Shown: one piece after another, positions 10,301-24,800 of the stretch | Layout: each line of letters opens with the position of its first letter | Numbering within the stretch: position 1 is the first letter of the stretch | NCBI GenBank assembly: GCA_008828725.1 | Contig: MEHQ01001039.1 | Coordinates: 127,146-191,145 of the forward strand | Origin: Saccharina japonica | Lineage: Eukaryota; Sar; Phaeophyceae; Laminariales; Laminariaceae | Direction: 5' to 3' | Length of the DNA: 64,000 nucleotides | Program-made: the position numbers and the translations under genes | Notes under the pieces: generated by a model | What the model saw: the letters and a program-made list of their open reading frames with translations, nothing else | Told to the model about the DNA's origin: nothing | Database searches by the model: none

Positions 10301-13300
10301 ACCTTCTTTCTTACTTACAATTAACTGACACATCCAAACCTCGGGCGAGTTTTCTCTGTTCTTCGTTTGTCTCTCCAGGAAACTCGGTGGTTTGAAAACC
10401 AACTCGAAATGCTCTGTTCGCAAACTCGCTTCTCTCTTACGCAGCTTGCTTTGATTTGGGGCTTTGCGAACAGCCCACAGCGGCGGGGTGTGAAAATCCG
10501 GGATACACTGCAGGCTTTTGTTTTGTTTCAAATTCTTCGTAAAACATTCACGGCAAACCCAGTTGATCAAACATCAATGTTAATGTGGGCAGCGGGAAGG
10601 CACGACTATCACTGATATATAATGTTTGCCTACCGTGGATCATTTAATGTAAGCATTGGGCGGAATATGGCCTCCCTCGCCAGCAAGAGGTCCCCTCCTG
10701 CTATGTCACCCCGCACTGAGTATATACTAGGTTAGCGTATCAGGCGCTCAGCACGGAGGTACTACCTGTACTTGCACATTATCTACATACAAAACCCTAT
10801 GCACACTGTGGCCGGATGGGTCAAATAGTCCCACGAAGTTCGTGTTAAGCTCTGCTCGCGAGGTTTGGGGACCGGAACGAAGGACTGCCACTCTAAGGTA
10901 CAACGCCCAAGATATTTCGATGCAATGCGTTGTTGCACAGCAGTCATACATATGGACGTGGATCACCCCGGTGGCTTCTACTATTGCCATGGTGACGTGA
11001 GGGGAGATCACTAGAGACAACCTTCTCAGAGCAAATATTACGTGGGCGATCTTGTTGTAACCATTGCGATATTTTGCTCGAATTCGATGCAATTTTACAG
11101 GCCGTATTTTAACTCGGGGTCTAATTGGCCCGGCCTCTTGACGCCATGAATACCTATGTCTGTACCCGAAGAAAACTATTGTCGAAAATGCAAGGAACGG
11201 GGACGGGAAACATTTTATGACACCCCCCCCCCTTAGACGACATATTGTGGACGTGTAGCTGAGTAGGATAGTGGAGAAACGCCGACAGTCGATCGCGAGT
11301 GGCAAGGGGAAGATGGAGGTATTGGTGGTGACGGAGTGCACAGGGAGGTTGAGATCGCGTGGGTTCCACGGCTCACCATATACCTCGTACAACCGAAGTG
11401 TGTAAACAACATGCTCCAAAACCTGAACGATGATCGGTTACATTGAAAAAGGCGTAGGATATATTGCCTCTCTGGCGAAACAACCTGCCCACAAAATGGT
11501 CGTTGAAGGGGAGATGTGCGATTGGCGATTGTAACACCGAAGAATGACCAGCCCGAAGCTATGAACTAGGCGGAAGACGAGCCAATATCTGAATGTTTGG
11601 CACACCTTGATGTGGGCGAGTGTTCGTATATTGTGACGGCCGACGAGAACCGAAGCAAGGCCTCTCGAAGACAGGGAATACGAAAGTGGACACCATCAAA
11701 AACGATAAACTGGGGTGCGAGTGAAGGAAAGTGATATTGTATCCCTTTGTACGCGTGATGCGTGATGACAGAATACATCACCCCGTATTGCAATCGATGT
11801 TCCGAACTTGATCGAAGGCTAGATCAGGGGTATCGAGGAGATCAGGTACAGGCCTCACGTGTCAGGATGCATGTCAAGAATAACGATACGGGTAAAAACT
11901 ACTTAAACATTTCACATACGGGTGCAAGCTAATTGAACAAGGCTTGAGTCACGTTGGGTAGTGCATGCTTGCTTGTTGAAGCTGCGCCGAACGCCGATCG
12001 CGCGGGAAAACGAGACGACCAGCGGTGTCTCTTGCCCCCATCTCTTTTAACGTCTGGATATGTCGCATGCTTGAACAACACAAGCATAGCTTCACCGCCG
12101 TTGCGTACAATTGTTCCAGGATACGATTGTGAAGCGCTACAGTAAGCATACTCTCGTTCGTTGACAATTTGGTTATAGTCCTGTATCATACTGGAGTGGC
12201 AACGCNTCGTTAAGGGTTTTGGCCGCCCCGGGCTTGCCCCCCCCCCCCCGTACCTCTGGCTTCAAAATGTTGTTCGCGGCAAGCGGAAACAATTCCGTGG
12301 CGGTTTATGTCGCGAAACCAAACATCCTATTAATACATACAGTAGTAGGCGAAAAAAGTTCAAGAATACAATCAAATACCGGATGGGTCTGAGGTGTGGC
12401 TGTAAAAAATAAGGGCTTTAACGTGACCCTCCTTGCTCTACAGTATATAGCAGGACCCGAAGCCTTGGAGAAGGGAAGTAAAGGGGTGTTGTTTTGTTCG
12501 TTTTTTTTTAAAAACGTTTTTAGGGGATGGCTTTAGCTGTACAAATTCTCCTGACTGGCGTACCCTCTCTTGACCCATTCAGAACGAAAAAACTTATCCC
12601 ACACTAATTCCAAGTAATTTGTCCCCAAATTTGTGGGACCAGTTCTTAAGGGGTTAAGCCGGGGCGTCCACTGCCGTACCTGGATTTTGAGTTTATCGTG
12701 GGTTCTGAGTACTGTTGATATGACCTCCCGTGGTAGTCCTCGCCCAAAGATAGTTTCTTTGCCGGGGGCTAAAAACAGAAAAAAAACTCTCGAATCGTGG
12801 GTGGGAGGTCGCCCACTGGACACCAATTGAAAGTAAGGGACACAGAGTTAGTTCGCCCTCTGATATTGCCTTACCTGCTTGTTGAAGCACACGTGCGTGA
12901 GCTTGGAGCGCTTGACCACCTTTTGTTCGCACAGGGGCTCGTGCTGCCAAAAAAACAAAACACGGCATCATTATCATCAAAACGGCACGGCAAACGACAC
13001 GAAAGGCGCCACGTTAACGTTTTAATGATAATGCTGTCGATGCTGTTGATATTACACACAACATCCTTCGAAGCGATTTATTTATCGAGGCTTTTTTTAA
13101 GAAAAATAAAAAAGGCAGTAATTGAACGTCGCACGTCGCGCGTATATAGCAGGAAGCGGTCTTGCACACGACGCCAGAAACGAAACGAATAACGGCCCGC
13201 GCGATGGGAAATGAGGGCAGGGAGGAGGGTCACAGTTTCTCTCAGTGTTTGCATCGTGAAAAAGGATGCTTGGGTACCTGCACCTTGAAACGTTTTTTTC

Positions 13301-14478
13301 CCATCCGATGGTGTTGTGTACCTGTAGATATCTTGCAAAAGTCTTCCCAGACCACCTACCCACCCACTCACTAACCCACCCACCCTCCCACCCCCCACTC
13401 ACCCCCCCCACCCTTTCACCCACCCACCCACCCACAAACCCACCAACCAATCCATCTAGCCCCCGCCCCCCGGACCCACCCATCCATCCACCCACACCCT
13501 CCCACCCACTCCCCCCCGTTCCCGTGATCAATTTTATTCGTCACCTTGTTCTCCGCAAGGTCGAAGACGTGCACCTTTCCGTCGCTAGTTACCGCGGCGA
13601 ACACCGTGGACGAGTAAGGCGACCAGAAAACGTCACCCACCTGACGTAAGCAGCGGGGGGGAAGAGGTAGGGGGGGGGTGTCCTCGATATTCATGCATGG
13701 CCGTAGTCGTATGACCATAGACCCTCGCATCCCTATATACAATGCTGGGACGGAGCATGTGGGGTTTTCACCGACCAGGCAGACATTGCTAGCACCAAGC
13801 GCGAAGCGAAACGTGAGGTGTTTATCGGCGAGTCGCATGCATGAAGGGTGAGCTGCATCCTACTGAGAACCGCTTGTGAGGCGGACTTGCATATGGGGGG
13901 GGCAAAATATGTTTCGTCTTCCACGCGAGCCATCACTACATCGACACTCGTTGGATTGTTTTGCCAGCGGTAAGGGTATACTTCGAATAAATATATAAAT
14001 ATATAAATATATAAGTATATAAGTATATACATTATAAATGTATAAATATATAAATATCCACCAGTATATATATATATTCGGCCGTGGCACAGCAACCAGA
14101 GGTGAGGGGCCGACGGCAACCAACCTCCGCCCCCACGACCAAGCCCTTTGGGCACGAAATCTAAACCTTCTACCTGGTATATACAAAAATATTCTGCCGA
14201 CTTTTGTCATGCGTGGTCTGCCCAAAAACGCCAACTATTTGACATCTAAAAAAGTCAGCAGAGAACGAGACGGCATTTCTCAGCGCAGCCAGCAGAACGT
14301 ACTGGAAAACAGATGGTGGTGGAGGGGCAGGGGGGAGCGGGGGGGGGACGCTGCTCAAAGAGTACCGTTGGTGCAACGTTTATCCAACTCCGGCTCGAAG
14401 CGCGATGCCCGAGGTGTGACCATGTAACGGACGGATGCGCCCGAGCGCTGGCTGCACCGCAGGCATGCTACGGCTAAA

Positions 14479-14513
<35 letters not shown>

Positions 14514-17500
14514 CGTTCTCATTTGTTGCTTGCCTTAGTCATTTGACCATTGACCACGCATCCCTTTCGATACGGCTAAAGGGGGGGGGTTGAGGGCTAC
14601 GTACGCCTCCCGCAAAAAATCTGCAAAAGGCTCCTCCATTTCGTCGATATGTACTTACTGTACGATGTATCAACTACCAGCGATATGTTTAAGTATATAT
14701 ACAGTATGTATCGTTCTCGCGTACAATTGCGTGCTATAGCGTAAAACCTAAATCTGACTCTAATTCCAAGTGCGTCACGTCCACATCGGGAGTGCGGTTA
14801 TCTACTTTAACGGAGCCAAAAAGGAACTACATATTCACACCCTTTTAAGAACTGCGCCACACGTACGTACGTACCAGGTACTCGTACATTGTTTCGGCGG
14901 GACAAAACTCCGTGGAATTACGTACGTATGATACGTAGTGAGGATAACTTTTGCCATGGTTGAGAAAGAGGTCAACGCAGTACAATGGTTGCCGTCTTAC
15001 CGCGTTGCCGAGGTCGAAGCTCATGATCGGGTACGGGACGCTGTGATCCCAGAGCTTCACCGTCCAATCCGCCGAGCACGACACGAACACCCGAGGGTGG
15101 AACGGGTTCCACCTGGCGCGTAAAAATATGGGGGAGGTGGCGGCGGCGGCGGCGGCGGCGGTGGCGGCGGGGCAGGGATACCGTCAAGGGTATGGAACAA
15201 AAAGGCGCACATGAAACGCAGCCGTATCACTCCCTCCATTACACCATTTAACGGCCGTTCGTTCCACTCCTGTTCCAACAAAAGAAAGCAGCATTGTGAG
15301 CAAGAGTCCTGCCCCACTCAAATCAGTCGAAAGCATTGCAAGATTCGACAGCAGGTCGTACGTCCTACAAGCCAGTACGCGACAGATGTATGTTAAGAAT
15401 CTGAAAATTGAGAAATTTGAGACTGAGATTTTGGAGGGGGGGGAAAACATAAGAGTGCGACCTCTTTGTACTGAAAATAGTGTGGAACACACCCAGTCTG
15501 ACATGAGAAATTTCCAGTCTCTGGTGACCAAAAACAAACAAGAGATTCTTAACATCTGTCGCGTTCTGTACTTTTGTATTATGGGGGACCATAGTAAATA
15601 GGACCAAATATTGATAGTAAAAATAGGTAAATATATAGGATTTTTTGTGTACCGTAGGTTCTATTTACTATGCTCCACCGTAATTGTGAATTTGAATCCC
15701 ACCTGAGCGTGTAGACGGCCATGTTGTGCCCCTCGTACGTCTCGAGGTACTGCCCGCTGTACGCCTTGGAGCACTTGTGGATTTTCCCCTCCTCTGTGCC
15801 CACGAGGAACAGGTGCTCGCTGTGCCGGTTGAAGTCGAAGCAGCACCCCCCCGCCAATCCCGAAAGAGAAGTCTCCTCGGGGTCGTCCTGCGGTTGGATG
15901 TTACGAACAGGTCGGTACATACGAAGAAGGTTCGATCCGGATCAACGAAACTTCTGTAGATCGTGTCTTTCGTAATTAATGACTTGAAATTTTATGAATT
16001 AATTAAAAAAATGGCGTTGTATCGTAGGCTTTGGTGGATTTCCCAAACGGGGGCCGGGTGTCGTAGCATTACAATAAACTTTTTTGCGCAGATCAATTAT
16101 GAGTTCGTGGTGAACGGTTGGAAATAAGCCGTTCCGCCCGGGGTTACACCAATTCCCGCTTCTGGTATCTTACGTACGTGAAGCACTACGCACGTACGTG
16201 GCGGCGATTACCGCGTGGATGATGCGTGTTGCAGTCTACTCCTCATCTACCGGCGGACTCGTGGAATAAAAAAGTATTATCATACCGAAAAGCGTGACCC
16301 GCAAGCAGTTGAAGCGTGTTTTGCTATCTTCATTATTCAATAACGATATACTGGTACAACTCAATGGACAATGTCACTACCTAGGCACTTCGTACATATG
16401 GTACCGGTATATGTCTTTTTTACGTATCGGGATTGCTCCGCTAATTTCTGTAAGTACTTGCTGTTTTTCTGGAGACGGTACGTATAAACTCTATTTATTA
16501 GTTTTGATTAATTACTTGTTTTTGTTTTAGGAAACAATAGAGAGTCTAGGAAAGCAGCGCTGAAAACTAGGAAAAAAAAGCCGCCGTGTGTGTGAGCCGT
16601 GTGTGTGCAACGAAATTATTCCACCCGCCCCATCCCCACCCACGCGCCCACCCACCTTGATGGTGTTGACGAGCTTGAGCTGCATGACCGGCTCCATCTT
16701 GAGCTCGTTCTTCGACATCACCCAGCTCGCCACCCGCCCATCGGAAGAGATGCTGAAGAAATTCAGCTCCTTTGGTTGGTCGTCGCTCTGCCAGTAAACC
16801 TGGGAAGGGATATACGGTGTTTGACGGACGCCGCGTGGATACGTAAGGGTGTGGCGTAATAATAATATTTGCAAGTACGTAGAGTCAGCAGGACACCGCG
16901 TGGGTGGTGCTGCGGGAACATTCTGAGATGTGCAGGCGGCTGCGCAGGTAGCGAATGTTTGACGGACACCGTGTGAGTACGTTCGTAGCGTCGTGGGGTC
17001 GTTCTACGGGTGCGGTTTGCTTCGTGTTTGGTGGTGTGGAATTGCTCTACAATTTTCCCGTCCAGACATGCCCAAGCCAGTCTCATATTTTTGTGCTGTA
17101 TTCTTCCACGTGATCACTACAGTAGCCCCAACCAAATTCCCAAACCAATTTCACTACGCACGTACGTACGCGCGTTCTGTTTTCCACTATACCATTTTCG
17201 GGGATGACGCACAGAGAGGCGTGGCAGAGCTCTCACGTTAAGCTAGCACGACGAACAAAGCGGGCTCTCACAGCTGCCATAGTAAAGCGAGGGTCATCCC
17301 ACCATCGGCGACTAATTCCTTGTGCCAACATAAAAATCACGTTTTCTGTAGTGTGGTATACGACCAATGACTAACTGGACGCCACAACATACTGCGTGCT
17401 CGCTGCTGGCATACGCAGTGTGTCTGCGCTGCTCATGTCCACTGCGAGCTAGACGTTACAACATAAGAGGATGTGTGCACTGCTCTCATGCCCTCCCACC

Positions 17501-18865
17501 GTACAAGTGGCCGTGAGTTTTTGTTGCGCATACCGGCGCGCGCTCGGCGACGCACCTGCCACACGGGGTCGGTGTGCTTGCCCGTCTTGATGCTGGAGGA
17601 GTAGATGGGGCGGTTGGCCTTATGTCTGACGTCGAACACCATGACCGTCCCGTCGTGGCAGCCCACCGCCAGCAGGGAGTTGTGGACCGGGTGGAAATCG
17701 AGGCACATAACCTGTTCTTCCAGCGTGGTTGTTGTCCGCAAACACGAAGCACGGGACATTAAATACAATGTTGCGCACATAAAAAAGGACCAAGGAGGAC
17801 GGATTAGCCCTTTTACTACTGCTAAAAACAATACTACACTACTTCCTAGTGGTTTGTCCCAAACAATAAGGGATGATGCACTGAAGGGGTTCAGGAGCGC
17901 GAGGCATGGCTATTTTTGTGGAGGTGTCTATCATGGTGTGTTTTTGCAACCTTCGAGGTTCGGGCTCTGTCACAGGATTATATCGCCGTCAAAACCCCTC
18001 ACGCCACACGAGGTACAGACATATATCATACTCCGGCGTGGATCGGTTATATGGGGTCGAACGTACTACTGTGTAGCATGCACGCATTCTAGGCAATCAT
18101 CCACCTCTCGGAAGATGCTTGGCGATTTCTTCCGAACTATTCTCATTCTGACAACTAAAATTTGTACGACGCCATCCATTTTCCCCCTCGCAATCAATCA
18201 ATCAATCACAAAAAATGAAGCCGCATACTTCAAACAATCTTGGTACTAATGTTTGTGCCCTCACCGCCCCCCCTCACCCCCCCCCCCCCCCCCCCCCCAC
18301 CCCCAGCCTTCGGTAATGTTGTCAGAGTCTTCTTTTTTCCTCACCCCGCTCTCGGTGCCGAAGGTGTACTCAGGATGACTGGTGTTCTTGAGGCTGAAGC
18401 AGCACACGATCCCGCTGCCCTGGCGCATAAAGTCGTAGCTGCCGTAGGCTGCGGCGAACAGGTCGGGATACTGCGGGTTCCACGCTAGCGCGGTAACCTG
18501 GTTCGACAGAGAATGCCCCCACCCCCCCGAAACGCGGGAACATTTTGTCGGAGGAATTATCAGCAGCAGTTTGTTTTAATCCGAGTTTGAGAACGACGTC
18601 CAATCTGGGACAGAGGTTCGAACTGAACAAGGGTTGTCTATTTTTCTAACACGGCTGCCTTGGTTGTCGGAGAGCTATATATCCTTACCCGGGTGTTGGT
18701 TCACACCGACTAGTGCTGTCGACGCTTCTGTTGACTGCATTGTGCCCCTTTGCGTCATCTTTATGCACAAAATCGGCGCTGGCATAATTGATGGTGTATG
18801 AAACAATCTTAGCCAAAGAGCGGGACAAGGAAGGAGTAAAGTCCTATCCTTGGCGAGTCCGACAC

Positions 18866-18898
<33 letters not shown>

Positions 18899-21800
18899 CA
18901 ACGCGAACGAATCCGGTCCTTCATTGTACGCCAACGTCAGCGAATACCCAGATACAAGTAAAGCACTCCTGTCTTCTCTACTTTGGGTTGGGCTCTACAC
19001 CGTTTTTGTATACCTGCTTCCGTTTGGTCCTGTCCGTGCTGAAGCGCCACAAGGGCAGCAAGGATCCCTCCCCCTCTCGGAAATGATCGGACGCGTCCTG
19101 AGAAAACAGAACAGGGGAGAGAAAGAGAAAGAGAGAGAGAGAGAGACACACACACAACCACCAAAAACAAAAAGGCGCTCGACAGCTCAGTGACATTATT
19201 CAGCTCAACGGAACAAAGCAAAACGACTTTATTCGCCAGAACCGTATTCGTTTTGGATTTCCACCTTTTTACAACTCCGACAAAGGTAGTCATTGTGATG
19301 TGCTGCTGCTGTTGCCCCCTCTTGTTGCCCCCTCTTGCAGGATTTCAGGACGGAACGGAGGTAAATACCTCAAAAACAATAAATGATAAATCCGACCTAT
19401 ATTAGGGGTTGCAAGCAGGTGCTGCACTTTTCATCTCAAGCACAATTTTTATTTTCGCTCTTCCTCAAATGGCTGAGGAACTCGTACCGAGTGTATTCTG
19501 TTTTGACAAAAACTATTTCGTTACATATCATACCAAGCCCATGGGATTGGCGCGTCGGGCCTAGCTTTTTGCACATGCGTCGAAAAATTCGATTAAAAAT
19601 CGGTTTCTGGATGAGGTGTAGCGAGAAGCTCCTCAAGCGTGAAGCCTCAGATAAGCTGTAAGTGTTTCATATATATCCCCACCATCGTACACGGGTCAAC
19701 ATGTCAACATGCTCACGCGGCCGAGGTGTGTGTTTGTGTGTTCTTCACGTTGAGCCGTTTTGTCTACCCGTCGACTTCCAGCCCACCCAGTGTCCGTGGC
19801 GATGCTTCATCCTAGAGAGATACCTGTTCTGTGGTCACAAACCTACGACACAGAGATACTACGCTGTAATGCAGTAAAGCAGAGCAAACAATGCAATGCC
19901 ATATACGACTTGGCACGACATACACATGCTAGCAATCCAGATGTGTCGAAAGAGAGGAAGAAAAAAGAACGAAACGAAGAAAAATAAGCAGGAAAGGAAA
20001 TGAAAAAAAAATGTGTCCTGCCTCCCCGGAGGAGATGTGACAGATAATACAAAAGAAAAGAAAATAAGCAATAAAACAACATACGCGTAGAGATAACAGC
20101 AGCTGGTTCTGATGTTACAGCGGGAGCGACGGAGTCAAGTTGACACGCGACACAAAATATAAATGTGGAAGTGCGGTGAGATTAAGTTACTTTTTTTACC
20201 AACCCGCCGGAGGGTGAAGTAAAGAATACTCGTCCCTACGTACGTAGCACGCATCTGTTCTTGGTCATGGTTCTTCCGAAACATGCGGAAGGCTGCTTGC
20301 TGGTTGCGCGCGCCGCTCCGCCCAGAGCTCACCTCCCAGTACTTGAAGTCCTGGAATATCTCGTCCTCCGCGTTCTGGTTCACCATCCGCTCTAAAATTT
20401 TGAGGGCGCCCCCCATCTTGGCGCTGTGAACCATGTCGTCGTCCTGCCCGCCCATCCCCGCCCCTGCTCCGTCGGCGGCCTCTGCGCTCGATTTTTCAAC
20501 AAAATCAAATAAATAAATAAATATAATTTCGCGATAACAAAAACAACCGACACCAAAACACTACGTACGTACCAGGTAGGAATCAGCTTTTGGTGTTTAG
20601 GTACGAACTGACTGTGCCGCCGAAAAAAGAATCACCCATAATAACGAGAAAGCCGTGAAGAACAGCGAAAACCCTCAGGATCCAACACAGTCTATTCGTT
20701 CTATATGCAATATTGGGGATGAATTCTGCAATGCTCTTGTACTTCGCCGGAAATGAAAGGGACCAAAACCATATCACTAGTTTATACTGGTAGGTATATT
20801 AGCAATTGTATGGGCGTTTCGCTGGATGGAGGTTACGCCAGACATAGCTGGGTTCGTTCGTGCGGGAACCTATATATTTTGACGTTCCGCTATATATGTA
20901 TATACATACACGGCACGAGCAACGCAACCAAAAATACAGTACGAAGCGCGGGGGGGGGGGGGGGGTCGATGCATATGATAGCGCACCTCGATCTCTCTTC
21001 TTTTTGTTCTCGACCTCTTGCTCGGCCATCTATCCCGTGCCGTGCCGTGGAGGGCGTTTTTGACAGCGAAAAACGTGATCGAAAACGCGGAAAAGAGCAG
21101 CAAAGGGAAACAACGTCAGAGACAAAAAAAAAGAGGAAAAATGAAAACTAAAAACAATGTATGATGTGAACGGCGAGTTGGAACTCGCAGCTTGACCGTG
21201 AGCGACATCCAAAGCCGGCAGGATGGACACTTTTTTTAAGCTGAACTTAAACATTACAGAACGCGCAAGGCGAGCTGCCACAGGGGGTGTGATGTTGCAC
21301 TCATCCAAAAAACAAACTGACGCCCGGCGAGTGGTTGCAACTCTTCGATTTCGTTGTCCATTCCATTACAACGCGAATGAGAGGTATATAAAGATGAGTT
21401 TCGACGAAATCCTCGATCTCACAGCTGTTTTTTTTCATTTTTTTTTAATATACACTCCGACGACACACCATCCCACACCGTACGCTACCAATGGTAAAAC
21501 GCATCTATCCGATGAACTAGACGACGATGACGACGACGACCGGCAAGAAAACCACCCCGCCTTCTGTTTTTATTTCATTTTATTCAGCGCTTCAAGACAT
21601 CATACATGCTTGTATCACACACCTGTGCCGAGTATTCCCCCATGTAGGAGTCGTAAATCTCCCACTGAGCCACCGTGTTCTTGAAGGACAGCATGGGCGG
21701 CGGCTCCGTGACCACCCCCCTCTCCCGCATGGGGTTGTTGAACGTCTGCGCCGCGCGCTCCGAGTAGTTGAACTGGTTTTTCGTGCTTTCGTTGCCGGCG

Positions 21801-24800
21801 TCCTGGTCAAGCTCCTCGCCGGCCTCCATTGCCTTAAGGTCACGATCGTAAACAAAGGAAAATCGTCAAAGCCAAAAAAAAATGGGAAACCCTTGAATTA
21901 TGTGGTGCGTCGGCGAAAGCAAACGTTGTCGGTTTCCGCACAGTGCCCTATTCCGGAGTGGGCTATTGTAGTAAGAAGGTGGCTATTGTAGTAGGAAGAT
22001 TAATCAGAACCCACGATGGACCCAAAAACCATGGACTCCCCTATGCTTAGACACCGTATTTGGTTCTTATTTCTGTGTTTCCCCGTATAACCGGTGGTAA
22101 ATATATAACCAGGCACGGTAGCAGGATTGTCCGGGAAAGGCGATATTTTCCTTCGGTTCGGGGTCGTTGCTGGTGTACACTGGCTTGAGGCCAAGGGGGG
22201 TTTCAACATGCAGTATGCATTCATATATAGACCATCGCATATTACGGTAGGACAACCAGGCAATCAACCAACCATATCAATTAAGGTATCACACGCATCA
22301 TGTCTAGAGCAAACCTCAGCTCTCCTTGATCACGCCGACATCTGTTCTACCATCAACACTGCTGTGGATCTGTCGTGGAAAAGCACCCACCTCAGCTTTG
22401 TCAACGGTAAACAAACACCATCGTATATATATAGAGAGAGGTAGAAGCTTAGGCTGAAACCTTTTATGATTGATCGGTCTCCTTAACCAAAATTTGTCGG
22501 GACTTGCATTCCTTGTGTTTCCATTTTCTTCATCGTTTACTTGCGCCTTGAGCTTGTTCATGAGGTATCATACGTACGAAGCACTTTTAGTTTTTGACTT
22601 ACTATTAGTGTAAAGCTCCTCAAGCGAAAAACTCAGAAAATACATGGTGCACTCTTTACCTTAAGGTAGCAAGCGTCTGACACACTGTAGATGCAACGGC
22701 TATGGATTCATATATACCGTTATGCTGCAACCGGTGGGCTTCAGTTGCCACGTGCGCTCGTACGAGGATGTTTTGCATTTCACTTATGTTGCGAAACATG
22801 AGGACCGTTTTGACTGAATATTAACATACAAACGGTCCTCAAATTTCGGGACAAACTACGCAGTACCAGGTATACCGTTATTTTGTCTCTTGTGAGCCGT
22901 TTTCTTTCAGATTTCTCGCCTGCTTCTGCGCTTCCTTTTTGGCCTCATCCGCTGAAGCTTTCTTCTTCTCTTCAGCCGCCGCCTGTAGCTTCGCCTCGTC
23001 GCCCTCCCGGAAGAGGGCCCAGCCGTCGATGGCCAGGTGCATCGCCAGGTGGTCGCCGGGGCCGGGAGGGTCGACCTTGTACATGTGGTCCTTGTAGTTG
23101 TACTTGCTGATGTTACTCGGAACTACGACGACACGCAGTAGGCAGCGTAGTTATAAACGGAAAGCAATACATTGATGACGTACGTATGCTGATAGTGGAT
23201 ACAGTTTTTTTACCGCCGCACGTGATACGATCGATTTTGGCGAATGAGAGAACAGGAAATACTTGGGGTTGCGGGTGCTTGGTTGGAACAGATGATCGGG
23301 GTAAGGTTTCACAAGCTGGGCAGATCAGATCCCCACAGCAGTACTCCTACTGCTGTGGTCGGACAGATCCGATCTCCATTTATTTGTCGGGCAGATAATA
23401 TCCCCACTATTAGTAGTAATAGTCGGACAGCGCAGATCCCCGTTTCATGATCTACTTCTACTGCTGTAGATACTGCTGTATGTGTAGGGCCCACAACAGT
23501 AGATACAGCTATACAATGAAGATCGCGACCTGCGCGATGTGTGAAATATGTGAGGGCATGCGTATGCCGGGGACGGGGAAGGGGGTGGCCGACATCGACT
23601 CGAGCAGGCATTAATACAGCAGTACTTTAGAACGGAACACCTAACAGACAGCGTATAGCAGTATGGGCCCGCCAACAGGAAACACCTAATCTGGGGCAAG
23701 CCTTAGAACCTTATTGTGACGCCGTCCTTGAGTAACCTTGGGCATATATGTAAGCCATTATATAGGATTTAGCGTAGTGTGAGTGACGCTCGCCGCTGAT
23801 CACGGTTTCTTTAGTCCATTTTTTTTTAGCGTCACCCAAAATGTGAGCTTTATGTTCTTACTTCGAAGGATTATTCGTAGGTTATTCATTCTTCGTGGGC
23901 CTTAATCAGTACCTGGTATACTGTAAAGCCATACTTAACAGAGGGAAAATGAGCAGTACTTCAAACCTCGTACGCGTATAAATCGATTGTTTTTAGCAGC
24001 ACAAGAGATAGATATTCGTACGATATGGACATGAATGCGCACATTCCGCGGCTGGGCGGTACTGCAGTATTGTGTATAGGTACCAGTATAACGAGGTTAT
24101 CGTATCGTCGGATAGTTCGGTCTCGAACATTGCGCGAGCCACGGGCGTTGACTCACCATTGGGGTCGTTTGCTGTGAGGACGCGTGTGTGCTCCTCCTTC
24201 ATCTCCGCTTCGCTCAGCTGCAACTGATTGGCAGGGCGAACCACCTACTCCCAGGAGTGTGGCAAGGCACGGATGACGCAGCAGCAGCAGCAGCAGCAGC
24301 AGCGTTGTTGAAGCTCTAGACGATACGATTTTAATTATGTAGCAATCGCTGTACCCAGTTCGTATGTTGCACGTTACCGGGCGCAGTTGCACAGCAGTAT
24401 GCTATTACAGGGGGCCATAGTGAATAGGACCACATATCGTTCGTAAAAATAGGTAAATACCAGGTATATATTTTTTTGTCTTTACTGTACCGTAGGTCCT
24501 ATTTACAATGGGCCCCCGTGACCCGTGATAGCTCCATATGCTAAGGTAACCATCTTGGGACTTCAGAGGGGGAAATTGACGATATAAAGATATAAAGTAC
24601 CGGGTAACGATTACAGCAACGGCCACTACGCGTACGTATTGTTTGCATACTAATTAGGGGATGTATACAAACCGCTCGTAGGTCGTACGGCACGGGCGCC
24701 ACTTGATCCTATTTGCCCCTACTGCTGGTGCGCTCACGCTGCTCCTATTTAATAGTGTACGTACATATATAGAAGACACCAAGGTTATACCAACATAGGC

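Noticed and set aside
12206-12206. Single ambiguous base (N)
   Set aside because: It lies in dynein intron 13 and changes no model; it is a sequencing or assembly ambiguity only.
12663-12780. Candidate dynein exon reading LGEDYHGRS on the minus strand
   Set aside because: It resembled the expected VGDDRG segment, but the true exon with [11 protein letters not shown] and LKLSPNLRK is at 9141-9212 and joins in phase.
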